64,000 bases of DNA from Pontederia crassipes. Taxonomy: Eukaryota > Streptophyta > Magnoliopsida > Commelinales > Pontederiaceae. Below are positions 11,600 through 26,253 of this stretch, one piece after another. The stretch is from contig JAUKPH010000017.1 in NCBI GenBank assembly GCA_030549335.1, positions 2,050,501-2,114,500 on the forward strand. Direction: 5' to 3'. A model generated the notes under the pieces. It was not told the origin of the DNA and ran no database searches. It saw nothing but the letters and a program-made list of their open reading frames with translations. Numbering within the stretch: the stretch's first letter is position 1; each line of letters starts with the position of its first letter. The translations under genes and the position numbers were made by a program.

Positions 11600-14500
11600 A
11601 TTAATCGCATGGTCCACGATCTCAAACCTTTATTATGAAATATTCTTAACTATTCGTCGTCTAAAGACGTGAATCAAGGATAAGGTTCAAGCGCATGCAC
11701 GTAGGCGTCATGTGGCCGCATAGTGAGGCGCCCCAACCGCCCACGGTATCTTATAAAAGTTGGATTTTGTAACTTAATAATGTGCCTCGATCAACAAGTC
11801 AAGATGTATGATATTTGGGGTGCATATATGTATTAATATTAACCAGTTTATGTTTGGTATATCTATGTTTAAATTGTTAATGTAGCAAAAAAAAAGAGAG
11901 ATAAAACTTAATTCACTCGTCATAATCATGCGACAACTAGACTGATTATATAGAATAACCGAGAGCAAATGCCTCGAATATTAGGACGGGCAAGGCAACT
12001 ACACTCATCATCTTAATTTTCTTACTAGGGTTTCCAAATTAAGAGCTTTCATGATTAATCTTTTGTCTTGTTATTCTAATGATGACAGTTATCTAGGTAA
12101 AATAAAATACCCAAATACATGTAATTTCCCTATAATGAAGACAAATTGTGCCCACGCATCTATTTAATTAGTCCGAATTTATTTTAAGACATCCAAATCT
12201 AATCTAATGATGAACCCACAGTTAGCTACCAGTCACTTCTTCTCATTAATTATACATGTACATATATAGACAAGGATATCACATGAAGAGAGAGACGCAA
12301 AGACACGAGGGAGGCCGTCGTTCACGTGGACAAAAGGTGACATGCAGCAGCTGAGTGATATGTACGTGATGAATTGCTACGAGCATTGATTTTTTTTTTT
12401 TGAAAATATTATTGTTAACTAATTAATTGGCTTAAAAAATATTTTAAGATTATAAAGAAAGTTCAAGATCTAGCACAAGAAAAAGGGAAAAAAACAACTT
12501 GTAATCAAAAGGAGCACATAATTTTGGTAGGGAAATTACATAAATTCAAGACCACTGCCACTGCATCACGTTTTTGGATAAGTATATTATTTTTTAGTAT
12601 GCCCTAAAGTCAGCTTAGACAGACGTACGTGATAATGTGAATTCGGTGCCATGATCAATTGATCATATACGTCAAAGCGGCTTTTTCTTTTAATTTAAAA
12701 AGCTAGTGAGCCTATATAATACAAAAGGAGAAAGAAAATATAAATTAAAAATAGGCACATAAATTTTATCGACGAAAATGGATTTGAATTAAAATATTTT
12801 AATCCGTCAGATGAGAGGTGAGTTATTGTGTGAATCAGATTGATTTATGCTCGCTTTTTGAAAGGGAGAGAGAGGAAATCCATAGCCGTATTTGCATGCA
12901 GAAAAGTCACCTCTCACCGACCCGTCTCTTTCTCTCTCCCCCAGCAAGTGAGGCACCGCCTCTTTCTCTCCGTCCACGAATAGAAGAGATATTGGAAATG
13001 ATAGAGCATGGTTAATACTAAAAAGTTGATAGTGATTATAGTGTTAGGTAATATATAAGTGCTAATAATAAGTTTTTAATATACCAGCGACCATAAATTC
13101 TTTAAAATTAAATCAAATATATAAAGTTCAAAGTATAAAGACAAATATTTTGATTATATATGTTCTGCTTCATAAATCGCAGAATACGTGTTAACTATAT
13201 ATAAATGTCATTTTATCATTTTTCCCTAAGATAATAAAATACGATAAAAGTAGGTGTCACTCTACGAGAGGGACAACCGCTCACTAATTCCAGTCAACAA
13301 ATTATAAGTTCAACTTTTTATTTACCAAATTTTTTTAGTTCATAAAAGTTTATTTTTTTTTAAAAAATATCAAGTTAACTTGTCAGAGATATCCTTTTTC
13401 TTTTTCTTTTTTTCTTATTTAATAATTATATTTGATCTTTTGAACGAGTTAAAACTTTAATATAAGCATTTGACACTTCGTTTTTTCAATTAAAATTTAG
13501 ATTTTAAATGGTAAATCGTTGTAAATTAGCCTCACTTAGTAGTTAAAGTTTAAAAATTCATCATGTTTATTTTGTGCTTATTTAATTAAAAATATCACAT
13601 ATAATATTTATTTTAAATATTCGACATTAATCTCTAATTTCACTTATCAGCATAAAAAATATATTTTACCTTAAATTAGTTATTTTCCTTTTCATAATAA
13701 TAATGTTTTAAAAAATATTACTATATGCAACAAGATACCATAGATTAATTAACTACGTTCGATATTTCATGCATCCTTGTAGTTATATTTTTATTATTTT
13801 GCAGTTAGTTCAGTAACTATATTGATTAATTAACCTTTTATTAAATTTATATAAATGTCAACGCACTATTCCATTATCTATAATATCTTAGTCAAGTTTT
13901 ATCTAGTAATTAAAATACTAATTTTGTCAAATATAACTTGTCACTAATTAAAATTTTGATTTATATTCTTTTATCTAAACAAAAACTCATCATTTTAGGT
14001 GAACTAAATGAGTAGGGGGCAGAGTTCCAAAACATCACGTGACAATGACACACCTATAAGACATCAATATAATTATGTATAGTAATAAAATACTTTATCA
14101 ATGTTGTTTACCAAACACGAGCTCAATAAAACTGAAGTTTGCGTTAATTGGATCAAAATATGCAGGATATTAAAGAAAAAATATATTTGAGTGAGAACTT
14201 GCACACCAAATTAGAGAGAATTACGAGCTCAATTACTCTTAATTTGATCAATGGAATAACTTTTTTATCTCAACAAAAATATTCTGCATACAATAAACGA
14301 AAATAACTCGATATTTAGTGTTAATCTTTTAAGGTAGCTAATTTTTTACTATGCATTTTCATCCATTTCTAAGTGTAGTATTTGAAATGATAATTACGTA
14401 GCTGTGTGTTTTACGCACTCATGAATCACGATCTCTCTCTCTCTCTCCGCGCGTTATAACACCTTAATGCGTGTTTTCTCAGCGATCACATGATACACGC

Positions 14501-14869
14501 GCTAAAATAGCCATTTTATGACACGTGAATCATGCGACGTGCACAACAAATTAATAAACTATACATAGCACTTATTTTCTTCCTTGGTTTATGACAAAAC
14601 TAGATATTAACTCAACATCGTGCAATTCACTGGGGGGGAATGCCAATAAAAATTAAGAAACCAATGAATTCTACTTTGGAGGCATGTGAACTTTTTTTTC
14701 TCAATAAAAACAGTCTTTACGTTGAAACTTTTCTTCTCATTTTCTATTAATGATCAAAGTAGAAGTACATATGTTTTCCACGCGCATGTGGCTTCGGGAT
14801 TAATGCTTTTGATCCCTCGCAATTTCTTTTTCCAATCTTGGTCAGACTCTCAAAACTAACATATATATA

Positions 14870-14939
<70 letters not shown>

Positions 14940-17900
14940 TAATCATTTTCTCTTTTTTTGGTGGAGACCCACCGATGTCTAGAACAATTAACATTCGATT
15001 AATTCTATATTCGAACGAAAGTGATATGAATAAATTCTGATTAAAATGATGATTTTGAGAATCAAATCTAAGATTGATACCTAACGATTTCATCACATAA
15101 CTCTGCCACCATCCTTGGTTCACTAATCATTTTATGTTTTTCCTTACATTAATAATTCTTCTTTTTTGTCCCTTTAGGGTTAGTAAATAACAATAGCTTA
15201 CACCAAGAGAGATTGAGTGACAAAAAAAGAAGAAAAAGATGTGGTTAACTATAGGAAAGTATTATATATATAATCGAAATCTTTTTAATTTATAAAATAA
15301 CATTGTTATTGATGATATTTTATCGCATCATATGCACAAATAGCAGAAGATATTTATTAATGGGAGAAAAATGACGTATGAGACGTCGTGGTATATATTT
15401 ATCGACCATCAGGAAAAAAAATGAAAACGATCGATCGCATTCACTGATTAATATACAACATAACAAATAAATATGAAGTAAATAGTTAGCCGGGAAAACC
15501 GAATAAATTGATATGTAGTGAATAAGCCATTAATTATAATGTGGTTCATATTTATATTAAGTTTGTATTTGAACTGAATTTAATTATTCATATTTTTTTT
15601 CCCACGCGACATACATCTATATTATTCAATTCAATAATATTAATTCAATTTTCTCCCTACGGTTAGTGAGCTCATTGCGTTCTGATATTCCAACTCTTGA
15701 ATATTTAAAAACCATGTTCATTAAATAAAGTAGACAATAAAGAAAGGGTGATTCGAAGAAGTAGCTGACTCGATAAGTATTCTTTTTTTTTTTCCCTTGA
15801 AAGCAGTAATTTAATACTATATAGTTAAATTATGGATGCATGTGTTGTCTTGATGTCTTCTATTATTATTGTATAGCGTGGCTGGGTTGGTTCAATTCAC
15901 AAAAGGCAAATTGTCTACATAAATCTCCACTCGTTTTCTACTGGTGTGTTTTGGTGCATTCAACACACGCACTCCAATTCTTTTTTTTTATATATATAGG
16001 TGGAGTCTCAAAAAGATGTCGCCAACGCGAGTCAATTTCAAATGTCACGATTGGACCAAGTAGTGATCAAAACGTACTGAAATCCAATTTTGCTCGGAGA
16101 AACGTGTTGTACAAATTGTTGGTGTCACCTACAGCGCGACGACAGCGGTTGATTCAATTTGCCAGGTATTGTACTCTTGCTTGACCGGATTCTTTATCCA
16201 GATGTATCATCCTAGCAACAGATATTTAAATCTTAACTAATACATGCAAAAACTCACTTGGTCGTCGCTGCCCATGCGTAAGTTTTACATGAGTAAAATG
16301 CAGATGCGATAATGAGTTTATATATACTTATTCCTTCTTACTATCAAGACATGTTTTAAAATAACTTAAGCATTCAACTTAAATAATATTTTAATTGGAT
16401 CGAGAGTGAAGACGGGCCGGTGATAAATTAATAGCTCAATTTGAACGTAATACTTTTTAAGTGAGAAAGAATGTAAGCCACTTACTTTCTCTAAAACTCT
16501 AGTGTTGCTGCACTTGATTGATCTTTCTTCTTCTTGATGAGCTGAGACGACTTGTGAAAATGCTTGGAGAGAGAGTAACTCTCTTGCAGGCCTATAACCA
16601 ATTGTTACGAGACAATGTCACATGTCATGAAATCAATCTCACACCCTGTAATAAATGGGCATGAAGTCAATAGGGTCACTAACAATCTCGTAAAAATGAG
16701 ATCCCGAGCCATGAGTCGACAACTAAGAGTGCTTGACTTCGCGTTATCCAAAGATTATGAATTGCAAAATTCTGGTGAGGAAATATCGATGCCATTGATC
16801 GAGTCATGACAACAAAGTCACGTGACGTGATTATGAGTTCAAAATTTTGAACTCACTAACCTCTCCATGACGAATAGGTTACGAGTTATGAAATCGTAAT
16901 AAAAAAATTGAATACACCGCTCGGATTATTACCTTGTACTAATAGGTCATGAAAAATGATGAGCGAAAATGGATGGTGCATTAAAGCTATGACTAGTGAA
17001 AATATACTTGACGGTCATGACCTTGATGTTTGGATCATGAAATGTCTATCTTTTCCCTATTCTTATGACATTTCTTGCTCATAATTTGTTGCATGAAATC
17101 ATGATTTGTATAATACTATCATGTTCTATTGATATGATTTTGGATATGATGCCTTTAAGTGTTTGTCATACATAGATTCCAAATTGCATGCTAGCTAAAT
17201 CGTAAGATTAAAAATTTCTATGTATTGAAAGGATACATTTAGATTAAGTAATTGACCCTTGATGAATCGTTTATCGTTTAAATTCGGACATGAATAATTA
17301 GATTGGCATGCCTTCGACGTGTCAAAATAAATGCAAGCTTGATTCGGCTTGATCGACCATATTGACAGTGATGATACTCAAGTACCTCAATCTATTACCA
17401 AAGGCTCATTTAAAATTGTTTGCTTAAAATATTGGAAAGTTAAAAGATAATTTCGATTGAAGATCGAAATTAAAATTGTGGCATGAACATATTGATCTTA
17501 TTGAATATTAGCATTGAAATATTTAATGCAATCGATGTTCTTAGCCACTATTGATGTGAATAATGGATAATAGAAGATATTAATGCAATGGATAGTTTTT
17601 AAATAAATGATAATTATAGATGGATATTGTTTCATTGATCATTTAGTAATTGAATTGGTTTATAGCTTTATGTAACATATATAGTTCTATTAATACGACT
17701 CTTATATACAACTAATGGGAGATGCACATTTTTTGCATTCGAATTTGTGGAAGTATGGAATAGAAATGTCGTCAATGGTGAGCTCATGGCATGACAGTTG
17801 CACATGGATGTTGTCGGATCCTTTTATCATTATGATCACGGAGTTTTATACACTGGACTTGTGTAAAAAATTTTATGTTTCACAAGTCCATTTGTTGTTA

Positions 17901-19390
17901 ACACTAAATTTACATTATTGCATGATATGGAGTTAGAGTCAGATTATTGTGTTGGGAATCCGGGGTCATTATGTTATTCGACTTTAAAACTTTTAAATTA
18001 AATAAAAACTAATAAAATAGCTTGCCATTTTAATAGCGGCCTATCAATTAGTTCTCCTTGCATATTTTATGCTCCATATGATCTTCCTTATGAGTGCAGT
18101 GATGAAATAAGATTTTAGGAAGGGCCAAGTTATGTATATTTATGGTATTTTTAATTTTTTATTAACTAATATATACATATAACTACTTAAAGATAAAAAA
18201 AATTGGGAGGGCCAGGGCCCTCCTAAAAACCCCATGCATATGTTCATGAATATATATAGAGGATTTAATATATTAAAGCTTTTGGAAGAATGTTGATAAT
18301 TTTCTAATTATTAATTTTTTATCAATAACTTAAATTATTAAAAATTAAATCTCATAATTTACTTATATTATTTATCTAAACTATTGGATAAGTAAACGAA
18401 TAAAGAATTAATACACCTCCAGAGCATTATAACACTAATACTTATTAGATTGATAAAATAATTGCATATCGATTTTTATTACTTTAGTAGTGAATTTGAT
18501 CAAGATCAATATCATCAAGTATTCTACAATTGTGATCTAAATCATTTTAACAAATATGATTAATTCAATAGCCATGATTTATCATACTTTTTTGTTATCA
18601 TATTAACCTTATAAATATATTACTTCATCTAACAAGTATACCATTAGTCTAATATGAATTATATAATTAAAATAATTAAAGAATAAAGAATAAAATTTCT
18701 ACGTCTATATATAGAGGGGGCGTCTCATTAACCTCATATTTTTATACATGATTAAGTCAATATTAATTATCTACTAATTAAAAAGTGTTCGAGTTTAACC
18801 AGTTTTTTTTATAAATTACTATCAATCCCGTTTACTTATTTTCTATATTATTATTATCAAAAAGTGAAAAAAAGATGTCATGTCATACTCCCATGTGAAG
18901 CCATATAATATAACAATATATGTATATGTATACTTGATTTTCTTAGAACCATATTGGTTTATTTATTTTGTTTTAAAAAGCTAGCTGGTATTTAATCAAA
19001 TTAAAATACTTGTACATCTATATTTAAAATAAATAAAAGATACCAATCATAATTTGTAATGAACTCACGTGTTACGATAAGATAAATGTAAGATATTTAA
19101 ACAAAAGACACTAATTCTTATATTACTTGCCTTAATAATACATACCTTTGAGAGAGGGGCAGTTGGGGAGGTTTACTAGCCAACATATATAGTATATATT
19201 ATATATTTATATGTATGTTATTTATTTTTAAGGTTAATCTAAAATTTGAAACACACCCTCCCCCAAGTTAAGTTAAGATATTATATAACATATTATGTAA
19301 TTTTTTATGCATATCACTTTTTGTTTTAATTAATATTTATTATCTTTATATGGTCTCTTCTTGAAAAATTCCAAGGTCACCGTGGGTAGG
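11600..19390. other. Long AT-rich intergenic region
   Basis: No gene supported over 7.8 kb. Open frames here (for example 15840-16184 and 16615-16809) lack codon bias, known motifs and a plausible promoter. The stretch 16560-17100 has repeated CATGA-type words that I cannot assign. Simple repeats are listed separately. Confidence 0.6.
14861..14936. repeat. Compound microsatellite (AT)n(AAAT)n(AT)n
   Basis: Ten bases of AT repeat, then about ten AAAT units, then a long AT run. It should be highly variable in length. Confidence 0.95.
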
Positions 19391-21797
19391 AGGGAGGTTG
19401 TTTAACATCTGAAATTCTCATAAGGCAATTAATGGAAAATCAATAGGAATTAATGCATTAATGGAAATTTAAAATAAAATCGGATTAAAAAAAAAGGAAG
19501 ATGAACAAAAGGAAACGGCCGACAAGGGAGAAAATTCCTCCCCTGATCGTGGTCGTTTCACATCCGGCCGATCAAGGATCGGCCGAGGCTATAAAAGGGC
19601 AAAAGGGAGTGCCATTGCGCCCTTTTGAAAACCCTCGTCGGCCGTCCTCCATTTTCTCTTCTCCTCCTACAACTCCGGTGAACGGCGCGCGCACCGAAGG
19701 TGAACCAGCGTACGCACGACTCATCGGTTGTTCGGCACATACCCACGACCCACTGACGCGAACGACTCTTCCTCAATGTGCGCAAGGACCAGGCGAACTC
19801 TCCTCGCCGACTAGGAACGACCGGTGATCGTTCGGACAAAGAACAGCGACCGACGAAACCGAAACGTGCAAAAATAGAGGTACCTTAGATTTAAATCCCA
19901 TAGACGAAGAAATATAGATCTAATGTTGCGCATCAAGTTATCATAGTGATCATGAATGTCATAGATGTATTTTTCATATTGTGATATGGTCGATCCGAAG
20001 GCCGGAAGGTCGTCGGAGTTGGAGAAGATGACCGGCTATCTGCGTGATGGAACCCGGCCCGCGTCATCCATGACCCGGCCCGGGTCGCACCCACACGCGG
20101 TCCGTGTCTATGTAGATCCGGACCGAGTTGCCACATCGGCGATGTCGCGAGAGCGTGACCAGAAACTCGACCGGGTCAGATATCAACATGGCCCGGGTCT
20201 TACCGAGTCGGATTGTCTGCGAATCCGACTCGACGTCGAACAATATATCGTCAATGACTTGGCCCGAGTCAGACCTTAACTCGGACCGGGTCATGCACAG
20301 AATCTCCTCGACAGAGACTCGACCCGAGTTCCCATCAACTCGGCCCGGGTTCTGTAGGCTAGAAAAGAGGACTTTTTTCGTTAAGTCCAATCCTTCAGAA
20401 TTAGATTTCATTTGTTTATCAGAATCATTTGAAATCTTATCTAAGACTCTAAAGATCACAATGAACCTTATCTTGTCCTAAGGAAGATCCAACTCTTTAG
20501 AGAAAAAGAATCTTTTCCTTTATTGCTTCTAAACTTTACCAAAGATAATTAAAGAAGAGCAATGTAAAGATAATGAAGCGGGATTGCTATGTGCCGCCCC
20601 CAGTGTATAGAGCAAAGATCAGAGTAAAGTACAGAGAGGGGCAGGTAGTTAGCTGAGGAGACAGTGAACCTACTGGTCTTCGATGACCACTGTTCTTGAG
20701 ATTTCATGTTTTCTCCCACCTGTATCTCGAAGAAGGGTGATGCAATTATCACACTCCTTCCCCCAGAGATTATAGTATTGAGTCAGAGGGACATGTAGCT
20801 AACTGAGAAGATAGTAAATCTACAGATTTCTTAATTGACCACTATTCCTGGGGTGTAGGTTCTCTCCCACTTACATTCCGAATTGGGTGAGGCATTAACA
20901 CCCACCCCTTCCCTTTTTGGGCTTACTGGCTTCAAAGATTCAGAGAGGCACATCTGACATCCCAACCTAATCAATCCGAGCTCCCATAGGACAACCAACC
21001 TTAAGGACATCATAGTAATGTAAAAGACGTAGTTCAACTCACTGTAAAGCAAATGCAAAGTAAAGTATTATATAGTATGACAGAGACATTGTAAAGTAAA
21101 GTATGGAACACGGTATTGTAAAGATAATGCCGAGTATTGTAAAGACAAAGTATAGTTATAACAAAGAATAAAGCACAGATATGGATAATGTTAAAGCATA
21201 ATGAATGGCTCATTAAAGTTAATGTATAGAGATCAAGGTCTATAATTGTTTATTATTGATATATTATTTCAATGATATTCACTGAATCTTATTTCATCAT
21301 CTATGTTTCTATTGTACTAGACATCTTTGCTCATGGGTATTCGATTTCCCTGCATTGGGATTTTGCAGATGAGAATGCTAATTGATGAGGTACTGGAGGG
21401 CGCAGAGCTTGGAGAACGCTACACATGACGCAAGCACTGAGACTTGCATTATATTTCAGCATGTTATTTTCTATTGACAGATATCATATTCTTTCAGCAT
21501 ATTTACAGACATCATGTTCTTCCGCTTACTGAACATCTCTTCCTATCGAATTGGTTAAAGACGTGACTCTTCTACATTTGTTTTTCCTATAAGTATTGAT
21601 AGTGTCTCTTGACATTCCGCCTTTTGAACTTTCGCATTAAAGTCTTTTATTATATTTTATTATAATATTGATGCCACATGTGTATTTTGTTAAATTGTCA
21701 TGGTCAATAGAGTAGTAGACAGTATAGTGCTTTCGAAGTCAATTTGACTGTCTACGTGGCAGGAAGAACGATTTTAGGGGCGTTATAAGGGAGGTTG
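19391..21797 (+). mobile_element. LTR-like block, probable solo LTR
   Basis: A perfect 10-bp direct repeat, AGGGAGGTTG, lies at 19391-19400 and 21788-21797. The interior starts TGTTTAACATC and ends GGGGCGTTATA. It has a strong TATA box (GCTATAAAAGGGC near 19589), a GC-rich leader, many CCCGGGTC/GAGTC words at 20045-20360, and two diverged tandem copies of about 150 bp at 20620-20910. The layout and the CCGGG words resemble the solo LTR at 55.3-58.4 kb. There is no coding capacity. The long duplication and the missing CA end are unusual for an LTR, so the class is uncertain. Confidence 0.55.
20620..20915 (+). repeat. Two diverged tandem copies of about 150 bp
   Basis: Copy 1 runs from GGGGCAGGTAGTTAGCTGAG and copy 2 from GGGACATGTAGCTAACTGAG, and both go on through a GACCACT word, a TTCTCTCCCAC-like block and a GGTGA.GCA end. 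They lie inside the LTR-like block at 19.4-21.8 kb. Confidence 0.6.
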
Positions 21798-24560
21798 ATA
21801 TATGGAATTAATTAGTCCAATAATTATGTATACATTATTTTGATTCATATTTTTAGCCAACAAATTCAATGCAATATATCCATGTGGTTCAAATTTAATC
21901 AACCAAAATATTAGGATTAGTTAAGATATTGCAGATATGAATAATAAATTTCCACGCTCATACTAATAAAGTCATAATCGATGTGATCTTAGCAAAGTGC
22001 TTTTGGGATTTAAATTTTATTATCTCATAGTGGGGACATGACATAATTAATGTGATATATAATTTGGAAAAAGCAATACGTATATGATCAGCATGAGCTG
22101 GAACAGTTGACACCTTGTCCAAGCCCTAATAAGGTTGACGTTTTAATACGTTCTTCTATCTATTACGTAACACGTAAGTAGAAACAAACACGATCATTAA
22201 ATTTAATTTATAGAAAAAATAATTATACTATTACTTTTAAAAGTAACATCATCATATCTTTATTAATCACGTTAAATTTGTAAGAAACGGTGAATTAAAA
22301 ATATATCCAATTAATCAATTCATGGACAAAGTATAATGGTGCTATCAATTAAAAAGAGTAGTAAAAATATTAAATCAATTTATTATTGTTGTTATTTTCA
22401 ATGAGATCATGTTACAAGATCTTCTTACGTGACTAAAATTTGCTACAAGTTATCGGCGCGATTAGAAACATTTACTGATTACGCGATAAAGGACGATTAG
22501 GTAGGAAAATTAAGAAAAAAATGTACGTATGAGACCATGATATGCATTAATTTTCACTAATAAAGAGGAAAATGATGTGTAACTACTCACCTTTTTTTGC
22601 TTAAAAAACAGTTTATTTTACTAAGTGTATCAGAAAATTATTCAATTTCGAGATCTTGATGCTTATCATTTGTTCACATATATTTATTAAGCCGAAACAT
22701 ATAATTATTAATATGAAATGAAATTTAATAACCTGAATAGGAAATGTCAGAACAAGAAGAAAAGTTGGATCGAGTAAAGACAAATATCAGAATTATCCGA
22801 TTATGATTACAATATTTTGTTCGTCTGCTACCTTATTTTGTAAAACTTAATTATGATTGCTATGCATGAAATGGATCTTGTATGTATTTGCTTCTTAAAT
22901 AAGACTTTTTCTTATGATGTTAGTTCTTTTACAATAAATTTTTATGGTTAATTATGTTTGGGTCCAATCTTGTATGTATTTGCTTCTAAAATATATTTTT
23001 ATGGTACCCCCACTCACCGGCTCAAATTTTTTATGTCATGAAATGTTATGGGATGACAATAATTATTTTTCGTATAATTTTCCCTCTCCATACAAGATTT
23101 CATCACATTGCAAGTTTAAAAAGTTTAAAGGGCAATAATTTTTTTAAAAAAGAAGAAGACACGACGACGTAGGGGTGTAAGGAAAAAAACTGAAAAACCG
23201 AAAACTTAAAGGACCAATTCAACTCGACATTAAAATTTTTAGGTTTTTTTTTTCAAGGTGGTTTTTAAATTTTAAAAAATCACTCAAGGAGTCCGATGAA
23301 AATCTGCATAATTTAAATTATATAAAAATATATTATTATTATACTTTAAATACTTATAGTATATATAAAATTACTTAGTTAACATGATATTTGTGTCATT
23401 AAATGCATCGAAAATCTCTATAAGTCATAAATAATAGTATTACAATGTATAATATGTAATTAATATCAAATTATAAAATACAACACCACTTCATATTATC
23501 AATACTTTTTTTTATCAAAATACAAAATTTATAAAAAAATCTAGGACCTCGAAAAACTACTAAAAAATTTTTATTATATTTTTTTAATTATAAAAAACTA
23601 CCTGAAAAATATAGGGTGATATTTTTAAAGGAAAAAAAAAATCTGCGTACTTCCGCCCTAACGTTAGGTGTTCATTTTTATGACCATTTTATATTTATTC
23701 TTAAAAAATATTCTAGGAAAATGATTTCTCTTTTGACGAGATATTGATGGAAGATAGATATTTTCATGAAAAACAGAAAAAATAATTTTCAAAGCTCACA
23801 TTGTCTTTATGTAAAGCAATAAAACATAGCTAATTATAAATTAATTTGCCTTTGGAAAAAAAAATCTTTTTTCTCCTAGTTTTCCTCTAGAGATACTTTT
23901 TTTTATTATACTAAAATCACAATAGTATAAAAAACTTTAAATATTATGAATGATAATATTGTGATTGGGCGGCTATGAATTTCACTATTAAATTATTATT
24001 ATTCTTGGGACGAATCTGTATATCTAACCTAATTTCCTTAAATGAATAGGTGTGATCATCTTACAATTATGATATGTGAATGAATAAGATACATATACAT
24101 TATACGCTAACATATATAATAACAAAATATAGTTTGTCTAAAAAAATATAAAAAAGTTCATAAAATAAAGCATCGCAAGAAAAAACAAAAGAACACTGCA
24201 TTTACATTTGAACATAATATGTTAGAGTAATTGTTAAGAATTTTACATAATTATATTTGACTTTCGTATGTTTATATAAATAAAAGCATTTAATATGTAT
24301 TGAATGTATATCCAATTACCCAATGGCCACCGAGTATATCAGATAAGAACACAAGAAGCTATTAATAATTGACGTGTAATATAAATACAAATAGTATAAA
24401 GTGAACACGGTGCCTCGCTTTCCCCGCGGTACTCTCGTCTTCTCTCTCTCTCCTATCTCTCTCTCAGGTCATCAATATGGAAATAAATAGAATAAAATAT
24501 TAATAATCACCACCCATCTCCATCATTTCCTACGCTCGCTGCATCTTCCTCATCCTCCTC
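21798..24560. other. Intergenic and Nudix promoter region
   Basis: No gene supported. The sequence is AT-rich with a few short repeats; 23160-23640 has homopolymer-rich text that may be old transposon. A CT-rich tract at 24437-24470 lies about 100 bp before the Nudix TATA box and is likely part of that promoter. Confidence 0.6.
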
Positions 24561-24570
24561 CTCCCCCTTC

Positions 24571-24579
24571 CTATAAAAA
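24571..24579 (+). promoter_or_regulatory. TATA box of the Nudix gene
   Basis: CTATAAAAA after a pyrimidine-rich run. It would start transcription near 24605, giving a long leader of about 290 nt. I see no ATG in that leader before 24894, which supports the chosen start. Confidence 0.65.
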
Positions 24580-24893
24580 GAAAACCTCCTGCGCTCCTTG
24601 ATTCCAACTCACACCCAAATCTGCAGAGACCGCTAACCAACCAAAACATACATCAACAAAAGGAGCCGCCTTTCCCCTCACATTGGGCGACCCAAAAATC
24701 CAAGGCCGGCGTTTTAGTTACAGGGCAACGGCCATCCTTCGAGGTGCTGGTTTTGCGGTTGTCTATTTCTTGTCTGTCTGGGTAGACGACAGATCAAACG
24801 AATATAAGAGGACGCTGAGATTTGGATAAGGGCCTTCATCCATCGAGGGAGCAGAAAGGGATACATACAGAGAGAAAGATCAGAAAAAAAAAG

Positions 24894-26253
24894 ATGGTTT
24901 CTTTGGTGTCCAGGCAGGGAAGGCAGCTGCAGAGATACGATAACTCCGGCAGGCGCCTCGTCGTAGGGTGAGTCACCTCCTCCTGATCGTGGAACATTTG
25001 CTCCTTTTCGCCCACCGGAATACCTTCGATTGGACGCAGAAAGTTCGGTTCTTTTTGGGTTCTCTTCACCGATATGAATCCGTCTCTTGTCATTTTGACA
25101 CAAAGGCGGCATCTTCATGTCTGAAAAAAAAAAAACATACGCTTTAGCTTCACCACATCCTTGTTGAAGAAATAAAAAAATGGAATTTTTTTATCTGTGA
25201 TTTGGGATTTACTGTTCTTTAACAACTATTCATGCAACCAATTGGGGCGGGGTGTTTTCTAAGATTATTTCTCTTCTATTTGGGATTGGGACAAAAGAGG
25301 GTTTCGCTTTCGTTCTTTTCCCCACATTAATTTCGCCACTCCTCTGAACCACAACCCTTATCCTGAGTTCTCAATAATGGCGTGTGGTCCACTCTATGAT
25401 GGTGCCCATACCTACTACGCGTTCCAACAGACAAGTCTTCCAATAATATATATCTATGTCTCTCAGTCGGCACCGCATTGACATCATACGCCTTGCACTT
25501 GGCAATTTCAAGTTGCTGCTCCCCAACATCTGCATTTTCATAAATTTTTTCAGCAATTTTAATGCAGATGTCATTTTATTTTGTTTATAGATTTTTTTTT
25601 TGGCTTTTCACTAATAAAAAGTTGAAACTTTTTGTTTGACCAGGTGCATCCCTTACAAGTTGAAGAAAATTGATGGGCACTACAAATTGGAGGTGCTTGT
25701 CATCAGCTCTCAGAAGAGAGAAGATATCATGTTCCCAAAGGTATACTGAGAGAGAAGCAAAACATTCTTGAATAGAATGTCCCCAATTTCATGAGATCTT
25801 TGCTCAATTAGATGCTGACTTTTTGTTGTTTCTTGAACAGGGAGGATGGGAACTTGATGAAAGCGAAACTCAAGCAGCTTCTCGGGAGGCACTGGAGGAA
25901 GCAGGAGTGAGAGGAGAAATTGAGGTTAGCATTGACACCCCCTGCATATTCAGTGTTTACTTCACCTGCATATGCACAAGTGGAAGAGTGTGCTAATAGT
26001 TGTCGGTTCCAATTTGCAGGATGCTCTTGGCAATTGGAGTTATAAGAGCAAAAGCCGTGACATAATTCATGAGGCATCCATGTACCCTTTGAACGTCAAA
26101 GAGGAGCTTTACCACTGGCCTGAAAAGGCTTCTCGGACTCGGAAATGGGTGAACATCGCACAAGTAATGCGGGAGTGCAAGCAGCAATGGATGAAACAAG
26201 CACTGGAAATACTGGTTCAACGACTCAGCTTCCAGTTTGAAGATTTACTCTGA
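24894..26253 (+). CDS. Nudix hydrolase, plant NUDT4/17/18/21-like
   Basis: Four exons: 24894-24967, 25644-25740, 25841-25924 and 26020-26253. All introns are GT-AG, phases agree, and the product is 162 aa, normal for this clade. The start MVSLVSRQGR and RLVVGCIPYK match the family. The Nudix box fills residues 58-80 and fits GX5EX7REUXEEXGU exactly: G58, E64, R72, E73, E76, E77, G79, so the metal-binding glutamates are present. Family members hydrolyse diphosphate bonds linked to another group (dinucleoside polyphosphates, diphosphoinositol polyphosphates and similar). The substrate cannot be read from sequence. Plant relatives are reported in mitochondria or cytosol; no strong targeting peptide is visible here. 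Intron 1 (676 bp) is the longest. Confidence 0.92.

Noticed and set aside
15840..16184. 114-codon frame on +
   Set aside because: AT-rich codons, no motif and no promoter.
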